Below, piece after piece: positions 10,673 to 20,762 of a DNA stretch of 64,000 nt. Numbering within the stretch: position 1 is the stretch's first letter; each line of letters begins with the position of its first letter. The notes under the pieces are model-generated. The model was not told the origin of the DNA. It did not search any database and saw only the letters and a program-made list of their open reading frames with translations. The position numbers and the translations under genes are program-made. Source of the stretch: Xanthostigma xanthostigma (Eukaryota; Arthropoda; Insecta; Raphidioptera; Raphidiidae); assembly GCA_963575645.1 (NCBI GenBank), contig OY754473.1, positions 1,364,001-1,428,000 of the forward strand, read 5' to 3'.

Positions 10673-11009
10673 TCTAAAATCTTCCCTTTAGAGTTGGGGA
10701 ATAAATAACTTCACTATGAACAAATCACTGTGACCAGCCGTCTAAAATGATCACTGTGATCTGACAAGAGGGAACCACGTTCCAAAGTAACGTATGTTGT
10801 TCCATGTCACCGCAATCACGACGCGACGGCCGCTCCAACCGAGTAGCCGACGTAAGGTCCGACCATATATCTATTAATTAACTACACGAATAATTGCCTA
10901 TCTACTCAATGTGCGGTGAGTGAACGCAACAAAGCGTATCGAAAATATATCTGCGTCTCGTTCTTCGATGTAATTCCCTGATTTCTCCGATGATGTACTT
11001 GCATTCAAT

Positions 11010-11090
11010 CTGAATAAAGTATCTCTGTTTCAAAAACTTTGTCTTTTTCTGTGACGTTAACATGGGCGACCCAGCTTTTGGCCCAGGAGT
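11010..11090 (+). other. Possible LTR end plus primer-binding site
   Basis: AATAAAGTATCTCTG (polyadenylation-like) is followed about 50 bp later by AACA and TGGGCGACCCAGC. This order is like U5 plus a tRNA primer site of a gypsy-type element. Nothing retroviral follows, so this is a weak call. Confidence 0.2.
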
Positions 11091-11095
11091 GGGCA

Positions 11096-11236
11096 AATTA
11101 GAAATTTCTTAAGCCAGGTCCCCCGTGCTTGTTTTGCCATCCTGGATACGCCAGTGCTTACACCGTAAAAAAAGACAGAAGTATATGTTTGTACCCTAAT
11201 AGTTCGATTGCGATTTTATTCCTATGATCAGTATAG
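11096..11236 (+). repeat. Dispersed repeat R, copy 1
   Basis: Matches 42421-42556 in reverse complement, with shared blocks ATCCTGGATACGCCAGTGCTTAC, CGATTGCGATTTTATTCCTATG and GTGCTTGTTTTGCC. Class unknown. Here it lies inside the hAT MITE. Confidence 0.65.
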
Positions 11237-11251
11237 AATAAAAGTATATGA

Positions 11252-11276
11252 GTCCGACCGAGTGTTTGCTCGGTCG
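11252..11276. repeat. Perfect 10-bp-stem hairpin
   Basis: TCCGACCGAG and CTCGGTCGGA bracket a five-base loop. It resembles the terminal hairpins of Helitrons, but no CTAG follows. Confidence 0.5.
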
Positions 11277-11509
11277 GGATCGACGTGACAAAGTCACAAT
11301 AATTTTTCACTGTGATGTTTGTGTAACTGGGATAACAGTTACTGTGATCACATAGTAACGACTTTTCCCATGTCTAATTCTCTTTCGTGTCATAAAAAAC
11401 AGAAGCAATGAAATTACGCAACGATTATACGAGAATCCTTAATGGCTGGCTTTTCATTGCAACTCCGGTTAACATAACACATACGGTAAGCATACAGTAA
11501 TTTGTTTAA

Positions 11510-11650
11510 AACAGTTGAGCGTCGCGACGACGTAATGCAGGAGCTTAACTAAGTGACGGGGAGGACAGGCGACGACCGCAGGACGCGAGGTCCTGCGGCG
11601 CCTCCCCGCCTTTCGGGTGCACCAACAAGTTTCAGTCACACAAACTATGC
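11510..11650. other. GC-rich patch with palindrome
   Basis: CCGCAGGACGCGAGGTCCTGCGG is a 23-base palindrome in an otherwise AT-rich area. The frame at 11553-11753 is open but not recognised as protein, and I do not call it a gene. Confidence 0.3.
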
Positions 11651-11753
11651 GCGACTTCCTACAATTTCATATTTTAATTTACCGACCCTAAAACAATATG
11701 AATCGTGTAGTTTACACACAACAAAAGTAGAACTTGCAAACATTATATGTTAA

Positions 11754-12335
11754 CTAGTGTGACCTGTGCGAATTATTTGCACTAAATAAGTATAATATTT
11801 ATCACTTTACAAATTTTTTTTTTTAAATATGATTGCAGGTATTCAATTCGTTTCTAATTTTGCACACTGCTTATAACGTTCTTCTTTTTGTTGTATTACA
11901 ATATGAAGCTCAGATGACAGATCGAAGAAATATTTTACTAAAATTGTCACAAATAGCAAAAGCGTTGAGCTAAGCCGTCAGATGGCATCATGCAGCATTG
12001 CTGTGGCGTTGTTCAGCGTTGCTCGCTGTTTCAAAATTAAAGCCGTCAGATGACAGTATGCAGTATTATGTCTGTCGTATTACAATATGAAGGTCAGATG
12101 ACAGATCGAAGTGTTGACGTTGTTTCAAAATTAAAGCCGTCAGATGGCAGACGTTGTTCAGCGTTGCTGTATTTTAATGAATTTACAAAAACAAAAGCAA
12201 TAATAAATTTTTTAGTTGTCGATGTCAGTAGAGCAAGCAATTATCTATAAAATGATATATAATTTATGTGGAGAAATTGTGAGGTTTTTTCTAAAAAGGT
12301 AGGCAAACATTCTTAACCTTAGCGTATTAATGTTA
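11754..12335 (-). mobile_element. Nonautonomous Helitron family H, copy 1
   Basis: On the minus strand the 3' end reads GTGCAAATAATTCGCAC-AGGTCACA-CTAG, a terminal hairpin 8 nt before CTAG, with a T in the host beyond. The 5' end near 12335 is worn. The interior carries direct repeats (GTTTCAAAATTAAAGCCGTC and TTACAATATGAAGSTCAGATG, each at least twice). No Rep/helicase gene is present. The other copies are at 24544, 29258, 40843, 49737 and 59574. Confidence 0.85.
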
Positions 12336-12377
12336 TTAATCTGCAACAAAAGAATAAAATATATTCATAAAATCACT

Positions 12378-12929
12378 TATGAGCTATGTGCAAGGAGGCG
12401 GAGTTACGAGTTTATCGATGCGAGCGTTTGTGGTGAGCACTAGGGGAAACTTCAAACTCAAATTTTCTGTATGTCAGTGAGCAATGTTTATTAAAAGTGA
12501 AAATAGGTATAATTTTATAAAGTTTTTTAATTACAAAGAAAACATGGGCAAAACTAAGCGATCTGAAAATGCTTGTTGTGTTCCGGGCTGTTGCTCTGAA
12601 GGCGATTTAAGTAAAATAAAGATAATTGGCGCCGTTATGCTGTCAGTGTAGACAAATCAATTATTTATATTGTACGTCATAATTGATAAATAAATAATTC
12701 TCATGTACCTTTTATGTTATGCTATTAGTATAATGGTTTACAATCTGAATTTTATTGTATATAAAATTAACAGCAGTTTTCCTTATTAAATTTGTTTTTT
12801 ACACATCATGGCCAACTAATTTTTTGATTTATCACCATAGAAACATATCGCGATTTCCATAAAAAGTGAGTTTAATAATTCTTTATTACCCACTAGCGGC
12901 GCTAGTAGTCTTCGTGCAAACAGCCTATA
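12378..12929 (+). mobile_element. MITE with THAP-exon remnant, copy 1 (uninterrupted)
   Basis: About 552 bp. The left end TATGAGCTATGTGCAAGGAG and the right end, reversed, TATAGGCTGTTTGCACG are imperfect inverted repeats. The copy at 61577-62743 has the same ends and becomes the same length (about 550 bp) once its TTAA insertion is removed. It carries the start of a THAP-type coding exon at 12544, which suggests descent from a THAP-encoding transposon such as a P-type element. Confidence 0.7.
12544..12651 (+). pseudogene. THAP-domain start remnant, 35 codons
   Basis: ATG opens MGKTKRSENACCVPGCCSEG, followed by an acidic/basic stretch and a stop. The CCVPGC motif near the N terminus is the usual first zinc-ligand pair of THAP domains. 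GTAAAATA at 12611 could be the old splice donor, so the remnant would be exon 1 of a transposase gene. The second copy (61726) has one extra A after codon 8, which shifts the frame. Cannot be functional as it stands. Confidence 0.45.
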
Positions 12930-12983
12930 CGAGGTTTGTTTTTCGTTGCATTATTTTAGGATAAATAAAATGATTATGATTAT

Positions 12984-13861
12984 GTTGCCGTTAAAACCCG
13001 TTTTTAGTTAGAACGCGTATTTACTAGTTAAAACTAGTTTTCACTAAACGCCCTCGTTAAAACTAGAATTTCCTAGTAACAACTAGAATTTACTGAATTA
13101 GAAGATTGATTTTTAGGTAAAACTAGTTTTAACTGTGAGCGTTAGACAAAACTAGTAGTAACTAGAAAATTGTGTTTCAGAGGATTGATTTAATAGAATG
13201 AAGCCTTGATTAAAAAATAAACATTATTACATGTTATTTATTAAACATTAATTGTGAATAGTAACATCTGAACAACGTTAAATTAAAAATATCATTCTTC
13301 CTTATGGAGATCCATATTGGCAACTTTTATTAAAGTTTTATTAAAGTCTTACACATTTAACAAAGACATTAATAGCGAACAAAAACAATTAGTACTCCTC
13401 TTAGTCATTTGAAAAAGAAACATTATAATATGATAACATATTATTTAATACAATATTTACGAATTGAAACATCCCAAACAAATTTTATATTTAAAGCTAG
13501 TAACATAACACCGTAAAAGAACATTTTTCCTTATAAAGATCAAACAGCCATATTGGCAATTTTAATTAAAGTTTTATAGTGATTTTCTCTTTTTCATGCT
13601 GATCAATCTGTAATATCCTTGTTAATAATGCCTCTTTCCATCGCGTCCCTTGGTTTATATCACATTACGCGACCTCTAAACTTTGTGGAATCAGTTTTAA
13701 CTGCTTGGTGCCGTTAAAACGCGTTTTGACTAGTTGAAACTAGTTTTAACTGATATTCATTTTTACTAACAGTAAATTCTAGTTTTAACGAGGGCGTTTA
13801 GTGAAAACTAGTTTTAACTAGTAAATACGCGTTCTAACTGAAAACGGGTTTTTACGGTAAC
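12984..13861. mobile_element. Foldback element, 878 bp, CTAGTTAAAACTAG-rich arms
   Basis: GTTGCCGTTAAAACCCGTTT at the left is answered by AAACGGGTTTTTACGGTAAC at the right. The arms match for about 90 bp (TTAGAACGCGTATTTACTAG ... AAACGCCCTCGTTAAAACTA). ACTAGTTTTAACT/AGTTAAAACTAGT is repeated many times in both arms. The loop (13200-13700) is AT-rich with no gene. Confidence 0.8.
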
Positions 13862-14465
13862 AATTATAATTAATATATTTTTATCAACAATATAATAAAC
13901 CTGATATCGTGTGAAGCAAACACATAAAAATCATTATGAAACCCAGCGACACAGCGCGCTTGAAACCTAGCAGCCAAACTAGCGGCAAAACCAGTCTCGT
14001 GTGCAGCGACCTCAAGATTGTGTCTTGAAAACCAACTTAAAATTGGTTTTGGTTTGAAAATTATACGCGTGAACTAGGTGCGTCGCCCTAAGGCATGCAA
14101 TATACAGAGCGGCTAATGTTTAAGATGTCCCTGGCAACCCTTAACTTATCGGTATAGAGAAGTTTGACCCGCACCGTAAGACGCCGTCGGGAGGGGGTTA
14201 ACAAGAGCCGGTGGGCGGGGGGTGGCGGGGCGCATTACTCGCAACAAGCATATCCACTTCCGCTAATCTAGACCCCGCATTAATCCTGCCCAAGCTACTT
14301 AACTATTGATACAAACTTATACTTAGTAACATTATACCTACCTCTGTGTACAGGGTTACCGCGTAAAATCAAACTATTTTCATTCGAAAATTATTGCACA
14401 TACCGCTGCACTGCGCTATTATCGCTTTGTGCGTCAATGCTGACTTTCATTCATAAAAGATGTTA
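13862..14465. other. No gene seen; GC-rich patch
   Basis: 14165-14235 is strongly GC-rich (GGTGGGCGGGGGGTGGCGGGG). The segment 14396-14450 is a diverged copy of sequence at 26667-26722 in reverse complement (ACATACCGCT..., TTATCGCTTTG). No coding exon is evident. Confidence 0.45.
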
Positions 14466-15229
14466 TCTATACTAATATATAGAGCTGAAGATTTTGTTTG
14501 TTTGTTTGGTTGAACGCGCTAATCCCAGGAAACTACAGATTCGAATTGAAAATTTTTTATTTTGTTGGATAGCCCATTTATCGAGGAAGGTTATAGGCTA
14601 TATAATATTACGCTACGACTAATTGGAGCGGAAAATCAATGAAAAATGTTGCAAGATGTATCTCAAAATTAGTCCGTCCGACAAATATTATCAGGTGAAA
14701 TGCCTTAACTAAATATTGCAATATTACCGCCTCACATTTATAAGCCCGGATAGCTCAGTCGGTAGAGCGTAAGACTCTTAATGCCAGTGTCTTGGGTTCA
14801 AGCCCCACGTCGGCGAATATATTTTTATTTTTTTATTTTCTACATTGCTTTCTTCTAAGGCTTACATTTCAATTTTTTAAAATTTTATTACGAATAATTA
14901 AAATTAAATAAATCTAATTAAAAGCTCATTTAAAAACTGTTACAACTATAGGTACCTATATAGAAATAATTTTCCTACAGTTTTTTCAATTAAATATTTA
15001 TTACATTTTATTAATTACAGTAATTATTGTTTTAAAAGAAATATATTACTTAACAAAGTAGGTATAAACACTGCTTTTTAACGACAAAAACTTTTGAACG
15101 GTAACTCCGATCATTATGAAGTTTGGACACAACATTCATCTCGGTAAACTAAGATGAATGTGCGTACTCATGTCCCTCCCTTCCCCATTCGTTCATTTAC
15201 ACCCGGGTGAAGCCGGGCGGGACCGCTCG
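14466..15229 (+). mobile_element. Helitron carrying a tRNA-Lys segment, copy 1
   Basis: 5' TCTATACTAATATATAGAGC follows a host A. The 3' end is ACCCGGGTGAAGCCGGGCGG then GACCGCTCG, a hairpin (CCCGG/CCGGG) followed by a mutated CTAG. The better preserved copy 58158-58859 ends in CTAG followed by T. The body (GTTTGTTTGGTTGAACGCGC, ATAGCCCATTTATCGAGGAAGG) is one I recognise as widespread in Lepidoptera. The tRNA-like segment is at 14744-14815. Confidence 0.75.
14744..14815 (+). tRNA. tRNA-Lys(CTT)-derived pseudogene inside a Helitron
   Basis: GCCCGGATAGCTCAGTCGGT, anticodon loop ACTCTTAAT (anticodon CTT) and GGGTTCAAGCCCCACGTCGG follow tRNA-Lys closely, including A and B boxes. The 3' acceptor strand (GTCGGCG) lacks a base needed to pair with GCCCGGA, and the anticodon stem is mismatched, so it is not a working tRNA gene. 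The related segment at 48596-48670 keeps a better acceptor end but has a broken anticodon loop. Confidence 0.75.
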
Positions 15230-15243
15230 TATCTAATAAAAAC

Positions 15244-15598
15244 ATGCTATAACGGTGTTTTTTATATAATAATGCTATACTTTTCATAACCGCTTATTAT
15301 ACCTACTATTTATTTTTTAAGAATGTTTTTTTTTATAACTTAATAGTTTCGAAAATATTTTGAAAATAAAAAAAATCAGCTTTTTTTTGTTTTGTAGATC
15401 TGTCAGAAATAAACTAGTTAAGCATGCTTTGGTTAATTTTTGGATGACCTGGAACATATTATGTAGGCAACCATGGCAACTAGCCCTTACCCGCGTCACC
15501 TCACACGATATCAGAAATTTTATTTTCTTTATTATACTAAATGTCAACAATTTGAAGTTGGAATGGTCCCGTCGCCCAATTGGCTAGAATTTTTTTAT
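15244..15598 (-). repeat. Retroelement family D, copy (partial)
   Basis: Matches the 5' half (in element polarity) of 27145-27815: AACCATGGCAAC, CGCGTCACCTCAC, TGGTCCCGTCGCCCAATTGG. The tail half is missing. The frames at 15317-15587 are shadows. Confidence 0.75.
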
Positions 15599-15599
15599 T

Positions 15600-16385
15600 A
15601 TCTTATGATGTTAATGCATCTATAAATGTAATTTCGGAGCGCAAATTACATGACCTTGAATTTTTTTATAGACACAGCGGCAGTAATATTTATTAGAAAT
15701 GTAGTAGTCTCGAAGACAACACGTTCAAAATAAAGTAGCCATAGTTCCTTCGCGATGACCCTGTATTTATGTATATGTAAAACTCAACTAACTAACTAAC
15801 TAAAGGGTTGCATTGAACGTGTGTATGTATGTGCGCCTGTCTCTGTCTGTGCACAGTGTTCTCGTCTCTTTCTATCGCACCGCATGCATTATGTAGAGCA
15901 GACAACTTTATAATACTAATTATTTCTCAAGAATACCACCTTAAGACCGCCCAATAACGGAACTCTACTGTAATGCGCGGCGACTGAGGTGAGGTTGTTA
16001 TAATATTCCGTTACAGAAACGCTCTGATTATAATACAAAACAGAAGTTCTCGATTGTTTTGCACATTCCGAGGCTTGGACTGGGTTATGGGAGTAAAATT
16101 CAATTGCATCTAAAATTCGATTCGATCGAAATCAGATTAGAAATCGAATTTGACTAGCAATGAAGCAAATATGTTCATAAAAAATCACAATTTAAATTTT
16201 TTGCGAAAAGCTTTTAGGTCAGGTCAACAACAAATTTTTTTGATTGTTTGTTAATTTCTCCATTTTAGTACATTTTAATAAAATTTTGTTTACTTGTATT
16301 TCATTCTTTTAGGGTTTAATTTCATCAAAAATTGTCGAAATTAGCTTCAATTTTCACTTTGTTTATAAAATACGCGACGAGCAAA
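15600..16385. other. No gene seen
   Basis: Contains a (CTAA)n stretch at 15782-15803 and a slightly GC-richer part at 15830-16000. No recognisable coding or structural feature. Confidence 0.45.
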
Positions 16386-16965
16386 AATGAGTTCCATTTT
16401 TACACGCTTTATATTAACTTCACTTGTAAGTTTGTATGTATGTTTGTTTGTAATCTCCGTTTGGACTACAGCAAGTGGTTTATTACTGTAGTATAATATG
16501 CCAGCACTGTAACTACAGTGGTTAGCCGTGCGGTCTAAGGCACGGGTCTTCGCTGACGTCAACTCTCGGAATCACGGGTCGTGGGTTCTAATCCCGTCCA
16601 CGTCGGAAAAAAAATTATTTTTTTTTCGGCAAATTTTTGACAATAAATCGAACTAAAAAGTGGAAAATAAATATAGTTTAAAAAAAACTAAAAAACACGC
16701 TTTATATCGAACTAAAAAGTAAAAAATATTTTTTTCAAAATAAGCTTAAAACAATATAGAATAAAAAATACTAGTATTATTGTGAAAAAAGCGTGGGGCG
16801 CTTTGTTCCACGTTTTCGTACATCGAGCGGCCTACGCTTTTTTCACAATAATACTAGTATTTTTTATTCATTATTGTTTTAAGCTTATTTAAAAAAATAT
16901 TTTTTATTTTTAGTTCGATATAAAGCTTGTTTTTTAGTTTTTTTTAAACTATATTTATTTATATT
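16386..16965 (+). mobile_element. Composite: tRNA-Leu-like head plus long hairpin, copy 1
   Basis: The order is an AT-rich leader with TGTATGTATGTTTGTTTGTA, then the tRNA-like block 16516-16606, then TTTTTTTTCGGCAAATTTTT, then the motif ATCGAACTAAAAAGTGGAAA, then a hairpin (16675-16960) whose arms end in TACTAGTATTATTGTGAAAA and pair almost perfectly. The same order, inverted, stands at 19140-19770, so head and hairpin travel together. Confidence 0.7.
16516..16606 (+). repeat. tRNA-Leu-like SINE head
   Basis: GGTTAGCCGTGCGGTCTAAG resembles the D-arm of tRNA-Leu, and GTGGGTTCTAATCCCGTCCA gives a T-arm with a B box. The spacing of about 90 nt allows the long variable arm of class II tRNAs. The acceptor stem is not intact, so I read it as tRNA-derived and not as a gene. 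Confidence 0.6.
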
Positions 16966-17488
16966 AATCAATATTTAATCGAACGTTTTTATATATCGAA
17001 TGAAAAACACTTAATTGACGTTTTATAACTAAAGTTAGGTAATATTTAAAAAAACGGTAATGCGGGGATAAAAAAGTTTTTGTAATTAATGAAGAGGTTA
17101 AATGAAGACGCCTGGTCACTGTCTTTAAGAATTACAGTTCCTTACGCCTTGCGCGCTCAAAACTTTGAAAAAGAAATTTGTAATTTAATTTAAACAACTT
17201 CTAAGACTAATAAACCGGCACTTCGATAATACTTTTCCAATATTTTCCAAATAGTAATTAAGTAGCGTACTTCGAAAACAAGTGTATCTACGGTCTCGAA
17301 GCAAAGTCAGTTATGTCAATTTTTTATACGCTAAAGAATTTTTTGACGTGTAGATTTATACGTGAGTTCGGACAGGAACGGATTTACCCTATGTGCCGCC
17401 CTGGGGCACCGTAAAAAATACCGGCCCATTATCTAAACCCTACATAAAATGGGGTAAAGATTCGGTATACAATTTTCAAATAAATAAA

Positions 17489-17666
17489 ATTATTCATCCA
17501 AGTGTGTAGGCTTTCACGGCCGGTGTTGATCCAAATCTTCTTGGTTCCCGGGCTTGTATGCCGTGGTCCATTGGTATTTCTACCTGACTTTTCGTCTACA
17601 ATTGCGGTAGACATTATCAAAAGCGATGTGGTAGCGGGCGAAGTGTTCTTCTAGGCTGCTCACAGA
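17489..17666 (+). repeat. Solitary copy of the 'ACGTTTCG/GGCGATGTGGTAGCG' family
   Basis: Shares ATCCAAGTGTGTAGGCTTTC, CTTGTATGCCGTGG, ACAATTGCGGTAGACATTAT and GCGATGTGGTAGCGGGCGAA with the nested foldback at 7064-7680. It keeps both blocks that the two arms there have separately lost. A long-terminal-repeat-like unit of a Penelope-type element is possible; unproven. Confidence 0.6.
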
Positions 17667-17887
17667 TTATCCGACATTTTGCGTAAATATTTTTTATGGT
17701 TAAGAATAAAGCTGGTTTCCTTGTATTTGTAAGATTTGACTGAACCAGATTTAAAAAAATCAAACACGAGATGGCGCAAAGATCGCATGTCTAAGATACT
17801 TTCCTAACGTATAGGTTACGTAAATGTCGAATGTAGATTTTGTTTTCACTCCGTGTAGTGTAAACACACCAAAAATTGAACAGCACT

Positions 17888-18719
17888 GTCCAAGCTCCCA
17901 TGACAGAAAAAGTTACCCCTACGAACACCTCAAAATTATAAAGTGAAAATGGCTGAAAAACATGTAAGAAACATGTTACGCCCGCCAGACTAGTAAAAAT
18001 TTGTTAATTGTTATTTTTTTATGAATTTTTGAATTTAAAAAAAACATGATTTTGTTTCCAATACAGCTGCTTGAAATTTATACAATTTGTAGTAAATAAT
18101 GTACCATTTTTGAAAAAATTTGTCTGGCTGACAATTTTTGTTAATAAATTTGTCAGACTTCATTTGTTATAAATTATTTTTTTTATGAAAATACATTATT
18201 TTCATAACACCTTCTTGATTTTATTTTTAAAATAAAGTTTAAGATCTCTTCTATCTAATACAACTTGTCTGACTGACAATTTTTGTTAATAAATTTGTCA
18301 GACTTCATTTGTTATAAATTTTTTTTATGAAGTCTGTCATAGTAAAAACATGTTTTCGCAGACAGACCAATTTTTATGCATAAAATAGATGTCAAACCTT
18401 CTTTCAGAAAAAAATTAAGGTGGTGTTTTGACACGGCCCTTGTAAAAGCTGATTTGTTTATGAAAAAACGCTGTCACGGCGTTTAAAAATTGAATCTGAC
18501 ATGGTAAAAAACAATATTTTGATGGAAAATGTATTAAAGTATATAAAAGGGATCTACCGTATTAATTTAGAATAAAAAAAAATTTTTTTCTAGTTAGCAA
18601 CAATTTATACCATATTTTTCATCAAAAAATGTGGTATAATCGTTGTTAACTAGAAAAAAAATATTTTTTTATTCTAAATTAATACGGTAGATCCCTTTTT
18701 CTGTCATGGGAGCTTGGAC
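17888..18719. mobile_element. Foldback element with one interrupted arm
   Basis: The right arm is continuous: GTGGTATAATCGTTGTTAAC ... GGTAGATCCCTTTTTCTGTC-ATGGGAGCTTGGAC. The matching left arm is split into GTCCAAGCTCCCATGACAGA (17888) and AAAAGGGATCTACCG (18545). About 630 bp (17916-18544) lie between, entering at an A-run. Confidence 0.7.
17916..18544. mobile_element. Insertion in foldback arm, with internal direct duplication
   Basis: Flanked by A-runs (CAGAAAAA and TATAAAAG) at the point where the other arm has five A's. Inside, GACAATTTTTGTTAATAAATT with GTCAGACTTCATTTGTTATAA occurs at 18130 and again at 18277, a direct repeat of about 150-bp spacing. Class unknown. Confidence 0.55.
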
Positions 18720-19139
18720 TATTATGGGGTATTTTGTTTGGTGACCACAAACAAATATTTCAACGGCACTTCGTTCGACAACACTCGGGTCCCAAATCTG
18801 TACCGAACGATCGTTTCGTTTCATTAGCGAGATTTTAGTATTCTCAGTTGACCGACGCGCACCGTACGGCTCGATAACAAACTAACGACATCAGTCCGCC
18901 CCGTCGCCCATGGCAGCCAAAGGCCACCCGCGTTCCCCTGGGATCACATGTATGATGTAGGTATGTTAGTATATATTCATACATTATACTTAATGTTGTA
19001 AACAAGTTTATTGGAACTTGGCGAACTTGCATATTAAGCCAGTATTTAATGCGATGTACAGCGTCGGTCAGAAGTATTTCCACTTTGAACTCCTGGCCGT
19101 GGTATTTAGACACGCGGCAGCGTGTCAAGCCAAGTTCAA
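18720..19139. other. No gene seen
   Basis: A mixed-composition stretch. The minus-strand frame 18844-19128 (94 codons) is open but resembles no family I know and lacks supporting signals. Confidence 0.4.
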
Positions 19140-19770
19140 CAAAGAAAAATATAGTTTAAAAAAAAACTAAAAAACACGCTTTATATCGAACTAAAAAGAA
19201 AAAATATTTTTTTTAAACTAAGCTTAAAACAATAATGAATAAAAAATACTAGTATTATTGTGAAAAAAGCGTGCGGCGCTTTGTTCTACATTTTCGTACA
19301 TCGAGCGCCCCACGCTTTTTTCACAATAATACTAGTATTTTTTATTCATTATTGTTTTAAGCTTATTTAAAAAAAAATATTTTTTACTTTTTAGTTCGAT
19401 ATAAAGCGTGTTTTTTAGTTTTTTTTAAACTATATTTATTTTTCACTTTTTAGTTTGATATAAAGGGCGTTTTTTAATTTTTTTTGAACTATATTTATTT
19501 TCCACTATTTAGTTCGATTTATTGTCAAAAATTTGCCGAAAAAAAGCATTTTTTTTTCGGCGTGGATGGGATTAGAACCCACGACCTGTGATTTCGAGAG
19601 TTTACGGCAGCGAAGACCTTTGCTTTAGACCGCATAGCTAGCCACTGTACTTACAGTGGTGGCATATTATACCACTATATAAACCACTTGCTGTAGTCCA
19701 AACGAGATTACAAACAAACATACATACATACATACAAACTTACAAGTGAAACTAATATAAATCGTGTAAA
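19140..19770 (-). mobile_element. Composite: tRNA-Leu-like head plus long hairpin, copy 2
   Basis: Reverse-complement counterpart of 16386-16965, with the tRNA-like head at 19557-19647 and the hairpin at about 19150-19430. It has one extra copy of the 'GAACTAAAAAGTG' module between head and hairpin (19431-19520). The two copies face each other across about 2.2 kb. Confidence 0.7.
19557..19647 (-). repeat. tRNA-Leu-like SINE head, copy 2
   Basis: On the minus strand: TGGCTAGCTATGCGGTCTAA then TCGTGGGTTCTAATCCCATC. The B-box region is identical to copy 1 and the D-arm region is diverged. Confidence 0.55.
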
Positions 19771-20211
19771 AAGGAAGCAGCAGCCATGTGTTATATTACA
19801 GGAACCATTTGAAGCCTCTTTTGACCCCTTAATAACTCAAAATCTATTTACCATAAACGCATGAATTTTGGTATATTTATTAAAACCTTTTAGATTAACT
19901 AGAACCCCAAATTTCATAAACACAGCTCAAACGGTTTTTGAGATATTAACGTCTACAAATTGGCATTTTTATCACTGACTGACTGACTCACTGTCATATA
20001 CTTAGATCAAAAACCACACCAACTTATGACCTAGAAAATTGAAATTTGGCGTCCAGCTAGGTAATTGTGTGTATACAAAGGAAAAAATCCGAAAACAGTG
20101 AATTTTTAAAATTTGAAATATTTTCAAAGCATTCGATTTTTATTAACACCTAGCGCCTTTCGAAAAAGAAAACTATATAGGTACAGGAAAACAGATTAAT
20201 TTTACAAATCA
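19771..20211. other. No gene seen; generic retroelement-like sequence
   Basis: The segment has the style of short-repeat 3' regions (CTGACTGACTGACTCACTGTC near 19976), but I cannot match it to a family within the window. Confidence 0.35.
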
Positions 20212-20762
20212 CTTTTGAATAGAGCTGTAACAAACCGTATGTATTCGTTAGTGAGTAACGGGTACATCGTCTGACTCGAAGTAACGAATCGTTACTTACA
20301 AATTCACTTCGTTACTCGCATGTTTCGTATCCGTGTCAGATCGACTCGTTTGATACGGTTATACGAAGACAATGTGTTATAACTATAAGTATTTATTCGC
20401 TATGTGCAACATCAAAGCGGAGACATCTAGCGTTATTTATCGGCGAACCCACTGCTACTAAAATACATTATGTCAAATGGGACAACAAGTAAAACGTGAA
20501 TTAAAATTAAAGTTAATGATAAAAGTGAAAAGTATGGATGCTATATTAAAAACGGGTTTTGAAAAAATAAATCATTCTTTAAATTTTCACCCTCAAACTG
20601 TGCCAAAGGGTAAAGCTATCGCTGTGTAATTGATGTTGTTTCAGCTAGATTTTCTAAAGTGGAATAAAAATTCTAGACAGTGTTGTCCTGTGTACGGAAA
20701 ATATTGCACCTATTCCTGTAAATGTCAAAGCAGTTTTCATCTTGAAAAGAAAAATAAATAGT

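Larger units (their letters stand above)
10689..11376. mobile_element. hAT-like MITE, copy 1
   Basis: Starts TAGAGTTGGGGAATAAATAA and ends CGACTTTTCCCATGTCTA. The flanking octamers CTTCCCTT and ATTCTCTT agree at 6 of 8 positions, a worn 8-bp duplication. It is the same family as 38470-39099, where the duplication is perfect. The centre (about 10860-11240) is foreign to the other copy and includes the dispersed repeat at 11096-11236. Confidence 0.75.

Noticed and set aside
11010..11090. Complete LTR retrotransposon
   Set aside because: Only a possible U5 plus primer site; no gag or pol sequence and no second LTR.
14744..14815. Functional tRNA-Lys gene
   Set aside because: The acceptor stem cannot pair because a base is missing, and the sequence lies inside a mobile element present in three copies.
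18844..19128. 94-codon minus-strand frame as a host exon
   Set aside because: No recognisable domain, no splice or start context, and no conservation evidence.
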